From Longimicrobium sp. (GTDB lineage Bacteria; Gemmatimonadota; Gemmatimonadetes; Longimicrobiales; Longimicrobiaceae), in contig DASVQP010000001.1 of assembly GCA_036389135.1 (NCBI GenBank), forward strand, positions 1 to 64,000: a stretch of DNA of 64,000 nucleotides, given 5' to 3'. The number at the start of each line of letters is the position of its first letter. The stretch's first letter is position 1. The notes beneath the pieces were generated by a model. The model had not been told where the DNA came from. It did no database searches and was given only the letters and a program-made list of their open reading frames with translations. Of the stretch, positions 52,986 to 63,302 are shown in pieces. The position numbers and the translations under genes are program-made.

Positions 52986-54137
52986 ATGCCACCCGGTCCA
53001 TCCATGACACCCTCCGCCGAGTCCGCCGTGGACGGGGCCCTGCGGCTCCGCGCCTGGGCGCTGCACGTGCTCGGGGCCCCCGGCGCACCTCCGCCGCTCC
53101 CCCCGGCCTCCCCCGCCGCGTGGGGCCTCTTCCTGCGCGTGGAGCGGATGGCGATCCCCCTGGCGGACGCGCTGGGCGCGCTGGCCCCCACCGACGAACA
53201 CGCGGCGGTGCTGCGCGGCGCGCGCATGGCCGAGCTCCAGCGCGTGCTCTCCGCGCGGGCCGCGCTGCACCAGATCCGGGCGATCGCGCGGCGGCGGGGG
53301 CTCACGGTGGCGGTGATGAAGGGCGCGGTGGCGGTGCTGCGCCGCGGCGCCCCCGACCTGTCGGACGTGGACGTCTACGCGAGCGCCCCGGAGGCCGCGG
53401 TGCTGGCGGAGGAGATCGACCGCCTGGGCTACCGCGCCGTGGGCGCGCCGGGGGCCCACGCCCTGCGGCTGCGCGCCACGGAGGACTCGCTCCCCGTCGA
53501 GGTCCACACCTCCATCCCGGGGACGCACGGAGCGCCGGAGCGGCGCCTGGTGCCGGCGCCCTCGCTGCCGGGGCTGTGCGTCCTCCACCCGGCGGACCAC
53601 CTCTGGTACGTCCTCCACCACGCCACCGAGCAGCACGCGGAGCGGCGGGGCGCCCTGCGCGACCTCCTCGTCCTTGCCGACGCCATGGACGCCTGCGGGC
53701 CGGACGACCGCCGCGAGGTGGACCGCTGGACGGCGGAGCACTGGCGTCCGGAGCTGTTCCGCCGCGTGCTGGAGATGGCCGAGGGGCTCCGCCGCCGCGA
53801 GGGAGCGCCCGCGGACCCCTTTCGCCTGGACGCCGCGGGGAGGTACGTGGCGGTGGGGTGGATGGAGCGCACCCCGGCGCACGAGACGCTGCGCATCGTG
53901 CTGGGGCGCTCCATCATCGCCGGCGTCGCGCGCCGCGGCGGCTTCCCCTGCGACCAGGGGAGCGCCACGCTGGACCTCCCCTCCGGCTACTCCCTACTCG
54001 CCTGGATGCGGCGCCGCGTGCCGCGCGTGGAGCGTCTGGCGCGGCTCGCCATCCGGCTGGGCCCGGAGTGGGCGCTGTACCCGGTGGGCGCCGCCGCCGC
54101 CCGCGCCGCCGCCCGCGCCGTGCGGCGCGCGGGATAG
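52986..54137 (+). CDS. Nucleotidyltransferase-fold protein (NTP_transf_5-like)
   Basis: 383 aa; starts at 52986 or 53004 are both possible. The region TVAVMKGAVAVLRRGAPDLS, then DVDVYASAPEAAVLAEEIDR, is the shortened polymerase-beta-like active site of the uncharacterised nucleotidyltransferase family PF14907. In it the usual DxD is seen as SDVDVY. His-rich DHLWYVLHHATEQHAERRG follows. Members often sit in capsule or peptide-modification loci, with function unknown. The C-terminus is basic and Ala-rich. It is the last gene of the polysaccharide locus; inverted-repeat copy 4 begins at its stop. Confidence 0.7.
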   Translation: MPPGPSMTPSAESAVDGALRLRAWALHVLGAPGAPPPLPPASPAAWGLFLRVERMAIPLADALGALAPTDEHAAVLRGARMAELQRVLSARAALHQIRAIARRRGLTVAVMKGAVAVLRRGAPDLSDVDVYASAPEAAVLAEEIDRLGYRAVGAPGAHALRLRATEDSLPVEVHTSIPGTHGAPERRLVPAPSLPGLCVLHPADHLWYVLHHATEQHAERRGALRDLLVLADAMDACGPDDRREVDRWTAEHWRPELFRRVLEMAEGLRRREGAPADPFRLDAAGRYVAVGWMERTPAHETLRIVLGRSIIAGVARRGGFPCDQGSATLDLPSGYSLLAWMRRRVPRVERLARLAIRLGPEWALYPVGAAAARAAARAVRRAG

Positions 54138-54233
54138 CAACTGCATGGCTCACACGGAGACACAGAGCCACAGAGAGAACCGCAAAAAGGTTTTTTCTGT
54201 GGCCTTTCAGTTCCCTCCGTGCCCTCTGTGTGA
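54138..54233. repeat. Long inverted repeat, copy 4
   Basis: Starts right after the stop of the preceding gene. Left arm at 54138-54190, right arm at 54208-54233. The first 50 bases are the reverse complement of 8281-8330 with one mismatch. The pair therefore lies in opposite orientation 46 kb apart, at the two ends of most of the locus. Confidence 0.85.
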
Positions 54234-54264
54234 TGCTTTTCTCCAACCGTACGCGCGCGGCGCC

Positions 54265-54294
54265 TTGCTCGCGGGCCGGGGGAGGGCCTATCTT
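54265..54294 (+). promoter_or_regulatory. Predicted promoter of the TPR-bamD-nadD-secA group
   Basis: TTG at 54265-54267, 21 bases, then TATCTTCC at 54289-54296, 35 bases before ATG 54331. The ribosome site GGAGG lies at 54322-54326. Confidence 0.5.
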
Positions 54295-54330
54295 CCCCCG
54301 GTTTCGCGCCCATCCCCCAGCGGAGGATCG

Positions 54331-55086
54331 ATGGCCCCCGAAGCCACGACGGAGCAGCTCCTGGCGCGCGCCAAAGAAGCATACGCGCGCAACGCCTACC
54401 TCGCCGCCCTGGCCGACCTGCAGCTGGTGGCGGAGCGGCACCCCGAGTTCCCGGACGTGCAGAACCTGATGGGGCTCTGCCTTTCGCTGGTGGGGCGCAC
54501 GGACGAGGCGCTGGAAGCGTTCGGGCGGGCCACGGAGCTGAACCCCGGGTACGTGGAGGCGCACCTCAACCGCGCCATCACGCTCAACGACCTGGGCCGC
54601 ACCGAGGAGGCGCGCGAGTCGTTCGCCCACGCGGCGGGGGCGGACGAGGAGAAGTCCGGCGGGCGCTTTTCCAGCGCGGCGGCGGCGCGGCTGGCCAACC
54701 TGCACCAGGACCTCGGCGACCTGTACGCCGACGCCGGCGGGGTGGAAGAGGCGATGGCCGAGTACCGCAAGGCGCTGGTGCTGCGCCCCCAGTTCCTGGA
54801 TATCCGAAACAAGCTGGGCCGCCTTCTCGTTGAGGTGGGTCGGCACGACGAAGCGGTGGCCGAGCTGCGCGGCGTGGTGGAAGCCCGCCCCTCCTTCGCC
54901 GCCGCGCGCGCCAACCTGGGGCTTGCGCTGTACCGCGCCGGCCGGGTGGAGGAAGCCGGGGCGGAGTGGCGCCGGACGCTGGAGCAGAACCCCGGCAACG
55001 CCCAGGTGTCGTCGTACCTGGGGATGCTGGAACGGCAGCGCGAGGGCGCCGCTGGGCGCACGCAGACTTCCGTCAACGACCGTTGA
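54331..55086 (+). CDS. Tetratricopeptide repeat protein
   Basis: 251 aa from ATG 54331, the only start with a ribosome site. Five to six TPR units are visible: NAYLAALADLQLVAERHPEF, DEALEAFGRATELNPGYVEA, EEAMAEYRKALVLRPQFLDI, DEAVAELRGVVEARPSFAAA and EEAGAEWRRTLEQNPGNAQV. There is no signal peptide, so probably cytoplasmic. TPRs act as protein-binding scaffolds. It begins the housekeeping block ahead of bamD; a specific role cannot be assigned. Confidence 0.88.
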   Translation: MAPEATTEQLLARAKEAYARNAYLAALADLQLVAERHPEFPDVQNLMGLCLSLVGRTDEALEAFGRATELNPGYVEAHLNRAITLNDLGRTEEARESFAHAAGADEEKSGGRFSSAAAARLANLHQDLGDLYADAGGVEEAMAEYRKALVLRPQFLDIRNKLGRLLVEVGRHDEAVAELRGVVEARPSFAAARANLGLALYRAGRVEEAGAEWRRTLEQNPGNAQVSSYLGMLERQREGAAGRTQTSVNDR

Positions 55087-55118
55087 ACAATGCCCCGCCC
55101 ATCGGGGTACCGGCACCC

Positions 55119-55859
55119 ATGAGACCCAAGCTACTTACACGCTGCGCGCCGCTGGCCCTGGTCCTGGCGCTTTCCACCGCGGGATGCTCGCTGTTCCGCT
55201 CCCCGCCCCCGCTCACTCCCGAGACCGCGTACCAGCGCGGGATGGCCGCGTACGAGGCACGCCGCTTCGGCCGCGCCGCGGAGCTGCTGCAGACGTGGGT
55301 GGACGCCTCGGCCGGCGACCCGCGCCTCCCCGAAGGGCTGTACGCCCTGGGACGCGCGCGCATGGAGACGGACGAGCACCTGATGGCGGCCACCACCTTT
55401 CTGCGCATCGTGACGGAGTACCCCGCCACCCCGCGCCAGGAAGACGCGCGCTTCGGCGTGTGCGAGGCGTACCGCACCCTGTCGCCGAAGACGGCGCTGG
55501 ACCAGGAGAACACCGAGACGGCGCTGCTGTACTGCGGCTCGTACGTGGAGTACTACGGGCAGACCGCCCGCTCGGACCGGGTGCGCCTCTGGGTGGCGGA
55601 GCTGCGCGACAAGCTGGCCCGCAAGTCGTTCGACGCCGGGATGTGGTACTTCCGCCGCGGCGCCTTCGACGCATCGGTGATCTACTTTCAGCGCGCGGCC
55701 ACCGAGTACCCGGACACGCCTACCGCACCGCAGGCGCTGCTGCAGATGGCGCTGGCGTACGACCGCGTGGGGTACAAGGAAGAGGCGCAGGAGACCCGCG
55801 CCCGGCTGCGGCAGAGCTATCCGCAGAGCCCCGAAGCGCGCACCCTTCCGCCGGCGTAG
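55119..55859 (+). CDS. bamD: Outer-membrane assembly lipoprotein BamD
   Basis: 246 aa from ATG 55119. Lipoprotein signal LLTRCAPLALVLALSTAGCS with lipobox Cys near residue 24. Then five TPR-like helical hairpins: AYQRGMAAYEARRFGRAAEL, YALGRARMETDEHLMAAT, FRIVTEYP-like FLRIVTEYPATPRQEDARFG, and FDAGMWYFRRGAFDASVIYF. Length and layout fit BamD (YfiO) of the BAM complex, which inserts barrels such as the two Wzi-like proteins. The outer-membrane location confirms a diderm host. Confidence 0.88.
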   Translation: MRPKLLTRCAPLALVLALSTAGCSLFRSPPPLTPETAYQRGMAAYEARRFGRAAELLQTWVDASAGDPRLPEGLYALGRARMETDEHLMAATTFLRIVTEYPATPRQEDARFGVCEAYRTLSPKTALDQENTETALLYCGSYVEYYGQTARSDRVRLWVAELRDKLARKSFDAGMWYFRRGAFDASVIYFQRAATEYPDTPTAPQALLQMALAYDRVGYKEEAQETRARLRQSYPQSPEARTLPPA

Positions 55860-55875
55860 CGGCGCCCCCGGCGGA

Positions 55876-56457
55876 ATGCGCATTGGGGTCTTCGGCGGGA
55901 CCTTTGACCCGCCGCACCTGGGGCACCTCGTGGTCGCCTCCGATGCGTGCGAGGCGCTGGGGCTTGGCCGCGTCCTCTGGATCCCCTCGGCCGTGCCGCC
56001 GCACAAGCTGGCCAGCGTGCAGGCCTCCGCCGAGGCGCGGCTGGAGATGGTGAGGGCCGCCGTCGAGGGCGACCCCCGCTTCGAGGCCGACGACGTGGAG
56101 CTGCGCCGCGCCGGGCCGTCGTACACGGTGGACACGCTGCGCGAGCTCGCGGCTCGCCACCCCGGCGACGAGCTGGTGCTGCTGATCGGCGCGGACAACC
56201 TGCGCGAGATCCCCGGGTGGAGGGAGCCGGGCGAGATCCTGCGGCTGGCCCGCGTGGCCGTCCTCTCCAGGGACGGCGCGGGAGTGCCGCCGGACGCGCC
56301 CATCCCCGCCACTTACGTGGCGGTTACGCGTGTGGACGTGTCGGCAACCGAAGTGCGCCGGCGCGCCGCGGCCGGAGAAACGATTCGATATCTGGTTCCC
56401 GATGCGGTCCGCGCGCTGGTCGAGCGCCGCGGGTTGTACCGGGAGCTTCCCCGTTAG
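55876..56457 (+). CDS. nadD: Nicotinate-nucleotide adenylyltransferase
   Basis: 193 aa. RIGVFGGTFDPPHLGHLVVA holds the TxxH and the GxFDPxHxGH nucleotide-binding motif. WIPSAVPPHKL, LIGADNLREIPGWREP and the end VSATEVRRRAAAGETIRYLV, with the ISxTxxR motif as VSATEVR, are diagnostic. It makes deamido-NAD from nicotinate mononucleotide and ATP. It lies 16 bases after bamD and 18 before secA, which suggests one transcript. Confidence 0.96.
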   Translation: MRIGVFGGTFDPPHLGHLVVASDACEALGLGRVLWIPSAVPPHKLASVQASAEARLEMVRAAVEGDPRFEADDVELRRAGPSYTVDTLRELAARHPGDELVLLIGADNLREIPGWREPGEILRLARVAVLSRDGAGVPPDAPIPATYVAVTRVDVSATEVRRRAAAGETIRYLVPDAVRALVERRGLYRELPR

Positions 56458-56475
56458 TAACGCGAAGGGAACGTC

Positions 56476-59676
<3,201 letters not shown>

Positions 59677-59681
59677 ACTGC

Positions 59682-59700
59682 GGGGAATAGGGAATAGGGA
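59682..59700. repeat. GGGAATA tandem tract
   Basis: GGGGAATAGGGAATAGGGA, six bases after the secA stop: two perfect 7-base units and a partial third. It is the near reverse complement of the ATTCCCC tract at 60165-60192, with T in place of C at one position per unit. Confidence 0.75.
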
Positions 59701-59706
59701 CAGCAA

Positions 59707-59750
59707 GCGGGGGCGGGGCCGGCATCGGCTCCGCCCCCGCGACCGTTTTT
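59707..59750 (+). terminator. Rho-independent terminator of secA
   Basis: A 10-bp perfect stem (GCGGGGGCGG at 59707-59716, CCGCCCCCGC at 59731-59740), with extra pairing inside, then GACCG and TTTTT at 59746-59750. It is placed 30 bases after the secA stop. Confidence 0.75.
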
Positions 59751-59930
59751 GGGTGCGGGGGCGCGCGTTTGGGGGCGCCGCGCGGACCGGTTTTGCGGAG
59801 GGGCTTCTGCGGCGGGGGGTGGGGTGTGATGTTGGGGTGGCGGGGGCGGCCCCCCCTCCAGCCCCTCCCCCCGCCTGCGGGGGCGCAGGGCGGGTGAGGG
59901 GGAGAATGCCGCGCGGGATACGCAGATCCG

Positions 59931-59959
59931 GTAGGGGCGCGATTCATCGCGCCCGTGCC
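59931..59959. repeat. GTAGGGGC...GCCCGTGCC hairpin repeat, unit 1
   Basis: GTAGGGGCGCGATTCATCGC and the rest to GCCCGTGCC; GGGCGCGAT pairs with ATCGCGCCC around a two-base loop. It is one of two related units in this gap. Confidence 0.65.
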
Positions 59960-59998
59960 CGACCCTCGCTCCACCGCCGTCGCACCACACCGAAACCC

Positions 59999-60029
59999 GT
60001 AGGGGCCGCCCCAAGTGGCTGCCCGTGCC
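59999..60029. repeat. GTAGGGGC...GCCCGTGCC hairpin repeat, unit 2
   Basis: The same first eight and last nine bases as unit 1, with a different centre (CGCCCCAAGTGGCT), 40 bases further on. The shared ends with variable middle suggest a dispersed repeat family. Confidence 0.6.
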
Positions 60030-60164
60030 ATCCGCCGCGCCGAGCCGCGCCGCCCCAAACCGATGCACGCCTCGGCGCCCCTCCCCCAGGTTGTTTTGGG
60101 GCAGGGGCAGCGAGGAACGAGCGGGGTGGGGGCCCGCGGTGCCTGCCCCGCTCCCGGCCCACCC

Positions 60165-60192
60165 ATTCCCCATTCCCCATTCCCCATTCCCC
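60165..60192. repeat. ATTCCCC x4 tandem tract
   Basis: Four perfect 7-base units end ten bases before the GTG of radC. They are a near mirror of the GGGAATA tract on the far side of the gap. Such a tract can slip in replication and may vary between strains. Confidence 0.8.
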
Positions 60193-60202
60193 GTCCCCCG
60201 CC

Positions 60203-60952
60203 GTGACGACCTACACCATCAAGGAATGGCCCACCGCCGACCAGCCGCGCGAGCGCCTGCGCATGCTGGGGCCGCGGGCGCTCGCGTCCAGGGAGCTGCT
60301 GGCGCTGCTGATCGAGACCGGAAGGCCCGCGCAGGAGGGAAGGGCCGCCAAGACCGCGCTGGACCTGGCCGGCGACCTGCTCCGCTGGACCGCGCAGGGC
60401 GGGAGCGGCCACGAGTCGCTGCGGCGCATCCTCACGGCGCCGCCCAGCGCCATATGCGAGGTCTACGGGATCGGGCCGGCGAAGGCGGCCAAGATCCTGG
60501 CCGCCATGGAGCTGGGCCGTCGCGCCACCGAGGAGGTACGGGGCGAGCGCGACCGGATCGCGTCCCCGCGCGACGTGTACGAGAGGATGCGGCTGGTGAT
60601 GCGCGACCTGCCGCAGGAGGAGTTCCACGTCCTCCTCCTCAACACGCAGAACCAGGTGCTCCGCGACGTGGTGGTGACGCGCGGCACACTCGACGCGTCG
60701 CTGGTGCACCCGCGCGAGGTCTTCCGACCCGCGCTGGCGGAATCGGCTGCGTCGATCATCCTGGTGCACAACCATCCCAGCGGCGAGCCCACCCCCTCCG
60801 CCGAGGACCGGGCGGTGACCGTGCAGCTCGCCGAAGCGGGGGAGCTGCTGGGGATTCCCGTGCTCGACCACGTGGTCGTGGGGGAGGGGCGCTACGTCTC
60901 GTTCGTGGAGAGCGGGATACTGGATGGCGCGAGGGCTTCCCCCATGGTGTAG
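60203..60952 (+). CDS. radC: RadC/JAB-domain protein
   Basis: 249 aa from GTG 60203. The frame is open upstream, but TIKEWPTADQPRERLRMLGP is the normal RadC start. A helix-hairpin-helix-like part (AICEVYGIGPAKAAKILAAM) is followed by the JAB/MPN metalloprotease-like domain: EEFHVLLLNTQNQVL and LVHNHPSGEPTPSAEDRAV with the HxHxnPSGxxxPSxxD signature. Historically called a DNA repair protein, though its biochemical role is unclear. No clear ribosome site is present; the tandem ATTCCCC tract lies directly upstream. Confidence 0.93.
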   Translation: MTTYTIKEWPTADQPRERLRMLGPRALASRELLALLIETGRPAQEGRAAKTALDLAGDLLRWTAQGGSGHESLRRILTAPPSAICEVYGIGPAKAAKILAAMELGRRATEEVRGERDRIASPRDVYERMRLVMRDLPQEEFHVLLLNTQNQVLRDVVVTRGTLDASLVHPREVFRPALAESAASIILVHNHPSGEPTPSAEDRAVTVQLAEAGELLGIPVLDHVVVGEGRYVSFVESGILDGARASPMV

Positions 60953-61061
60953 ATTGATTGCATGACTACTCTCGTCCCCCGCAGGCCGGCCCGTACCTTC
61001 GCCGCGCGAGTTCGCGCGGCGGCGGCCGGCGCGCGCCCGCCCGCCGCCCGAGGGTAGCGCC

Positions 61062-63299
61062 GTGGCCGCCTCCCTCCTCCCCGCCCGCGAGGACGCGGTC
61101 GAGCACGCGCGCGCCATCCTGCCGCCGGAGCTGTTCGCGTCGCTGGAGCCGTCGCTGGACCGGCTGGACCTGGACCGGATCACGCGCGCCTACGAGTTCT
61201 CGGGCGTCGCGCACGCCGGGCAGAAGCGCCATTCCGGCGAGGACTACATCGTCCACTGCGTGGAGGTGGCCCGCATCCTGGCCGACCTTCACCTGGACTC
61301 GGTGACCATCGCCAGCGGGCTGATCCACGACGTGGTGGAAGACACCTCCGCCACACTGCAGGACGTGAACGACGCCTTCGGGGCCGAGGTGGCCACGGTG
61401 GTGGACGGGCTCACCAAGATCAGCAAGGTGCAGTTCCGCACCAGCACCGAGCAGCAGGTGGAGAACTTCCGCAAGCTGCTGCTGAGCATGGCGCAGGACG
61501 CCCGCGTCATCCTGGTGAAGCTGGCCGACCGCCTCCACAACATGCGCACGCTGGAGCACCTGCGAGAGGAGAAGCGCCGCCGCATCGCGCAGGAGACGCG
61601 CGAGATCTACGCGCCGCTCGCGCACCGGCTGGGGGTGGCGCACATCAAGTGGGAGCTGGAAGACCTCTGCTTCAAGTTCCTGGAGCCCGAGCCGTACAAG
61701 GAGCTCGCCACCAAGGTGGCCGAGAAGCGGCGCGAGCGCGAAGAGCTGATCGAGCAGATGAGGGAGCCGCTGGAGGGCGACCTGCGCGCCGCGGGGATCG
61801 AGTGCGAGGTCACCGGTCGGCCCAAGCACCTCTGGTCGATCCGGCGCAAGATGGCGCTGCGCGAGAAGAGCTACGAGGAGATCTACGACCTGATGGCGGT
61901 GCGCGTCATCGTGGACACGGTGACGGACTGCTACCACGCGCTGGGGGTGATCCACAACCGCTGGACGCCGCTCACCGAGCGGTTCCACGACTACATCGCC
62001 ACGCCCAAGTCCAACATGTACCGCTCGCTCCACACCACCATCTTCGGTCCGGGTGGGCGGCTGTACGAGATCCAGATCCGCACGCGCGAGATGCACCGCA
62101 CGGCGGAGTACGGGATCGCGGCGCACTGGAAGTACAAGGAGGGTCCGCGCGGCGGCGACGACGTGGACTCGACGCTCTCCTGGTTCCGGCAGGTGCTGGA
62201 GTGGCAGCAGGAGACGCGCGAGCCGGAGGAGTTCATGGAGTTCCTCCGCATCGACCTGTTCCAGGACGAGATCTTCGTCTTCACCCCCATGGGCGACGTG
62301 AAGCAGCTCCCCAAGGGGGCCACGCCCATCGACTTCGCCTTCGCGGTGCACACGCAGGTGGGCCTGCGCTGCAACGGGGCCAAGATCAACGGCAAGATCG
62401 TTCCGCTCTCGCGCGAGTTGAAGAACGGCGACACGGTGGAGGTGCTTACCGACCAGAAGCAGCGCCCCTCGCGCGACTGGCTGGCGTTCGTGAAGACGGC
62501 GCGCGCGCGCAACAAGATCCGGCAGTGGATCAAGGAAGAGGAGTTCGGCTCCTCGGTGCGGCTGGGCCGCGAGTTCATTGAGCGCGAGATCCGCAAGTCG
62601 CGCCGCGAGAAGGTGGGCGACGACCGCTTCGCCGAGGTGGCGAAGAAGCTGGAGTTCGCCGACTCGGACCACCTCTTCGCCGCCCTGGGCCGCGGCGACC
62701 TGGGCCCGAGCACCGTCATCCGCGAGCTGTGGCCGGAGACGGTGGAGGCCGCGCCCGTGCGCCCGCCCACCGCCTTCGAGCGCCTCGTGTCGCGCGTGCG
62801 CGGCGCGGAGCCGGAGCGCGGGCAGGGGGTCAAGATCCAGGGGATCGACAACCTGATGGTGCGCTACTCCCAGTGCTGCCAGCCGGTGCCGGGCGACAAG
62901 GTGACGGGCTACGTCACGCGCGGCCGCGGCATCTCGGTGCACCGCATCGACTGCCCCAACATCCTGCAGCTCCGCGACCACCCGGAGCGCCGCACCGAGA
63001 TCGAGTGGGAGACGGTGGCCGGCGACCGTTTCTTCGTGCGGCTGGTGATGGAGGGCACGGACCGGCGCGGCCTCTTCGCGGACATCGCGAGCACCATCTC
63101 GTCCACCAACACCAACATCAAGAGCGCCGACATCACCGCCGACGAGCACGGGATGCATGGCCAGTTCGTGGTGGAAGTCGAGAACCTCACGCACCTCACC
63201 CGCGTCATCAACGCCGTGCGCAAGGTGAAGGGCGTCATCAAGGTGGAGCGCCGCGAGCAGATGGAGCTGGCGGGCGACAACGACTCAGCGGAGGCGTAG
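61062..63299 (+). CDS. rel: Bifunctional (p)ppGpp synthetase/hydrolase, Rel
   Basis: 745 aa from GTG 61062. HD hydrolase domain with VAHAGQKRHSGEDYIVHCVE and the metal site SGLIHDVVEDTSA, so hydrolysis should be active. Synthetase domain with LWSIRRKMALREKSYEEIYD, FHDYIATPKSNMYRSLHTTI and YEIQIRTREMHRTAEYGIAA. TGS domain IFVFTPMGDVKQLPKGATPI, and C-terminal ACT domain (GTDRRGLFADIASTISSTNT). The layout is that of the single Rel found outside gammaproteobacteria. Weak -10-like TACCTTC at 60993 has no -35 partner. The next gene starts three bases after its stop. Confidence 0.97.
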   Translation: MAASLLPAREDAVEHARAILPPELFASLEPSLDRLDLDRITRAYEFSGVAHAGQKRHSGEDYIVHCVEVARILADLHLDSVTIASGLIHDVVEDTSATLQDVNDAFGAEVATVVDGLTKISKVQFRTSTEQQVENFRKLLLSMAQDARVILVKLADRLHNMRTLEHLREEKRRRIAQETREIYAPLAHRLGVAHIKWELEDLCFKFLEPEPYKELATKVAEKRREREELIEQMREPLEGDLRAAGIECEVTGRPKHLWSIRRKMALREKSYEEIYDLMAVRVIVDTVTDCYHALGVIHNRWTPLTERFHDYIATPKSNMYRSLHTTIFGPGGRLYEIQIRTREMHRTAEYGIAAHWKYKEGPRGGDDVDSTLSWFRQVLEWQQETREPEEFMEFLRIDLFQDEIFVFTPMGDVKQLPKGATPIDFAFAVHTQVGLRCNGAKINGKIVPLSRELKNGDTVEVLTDQKQRPSRDWLAFVKTARARNKIRQWIKEEEFGSSVRLGREFIEREIRKSRREKVGDDRFAEVAKKLEFADSDHLFAALGRGDLGPSTVIRELWPETVEAAPVRPPTAFERLVSRVRGAEPERGQGVKIQGIDNLMVRYSQCCQPVPGDKVTGYVTRGRGISVHRIDCPNILQLRDHPERRTEIEWETVAGDRFFVRLVMEGTDRRGLFADIASTISSTNTNIKSADITADEHGMHGQFVVEVENLTHLTRVINAVRKVKGVIKVERREQMELAGDNDSAEA

Positions 63300-63302
63300 C
63301 GA

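Larger units (their letters stand above)
59677..60202. other. 526-base non-coding block between secA and radC
   Basis: No gene is supported. In order it holds: two GGGAATA units (59683-59696), a terminator hairpin (59707-59750), G- and C-rich stretches with several short palindromes (59850-59905), two related hairpin repeats of about 30 bases (59931-59959 and 59999-60029), a CCCTCCCCCA/TTGGGGCAGGGG palindrome around 60079-60106, and four tandem ATTCCCC units (60165-60192) just before the radC start. Confidence 0.7.

Noticed and set aside
60165-60192. CRISPR-like array
   Set aside because: Units are only 7 bases, directly adjacent, without spacers; no cas genes are present. It is a simple tandem repeat.
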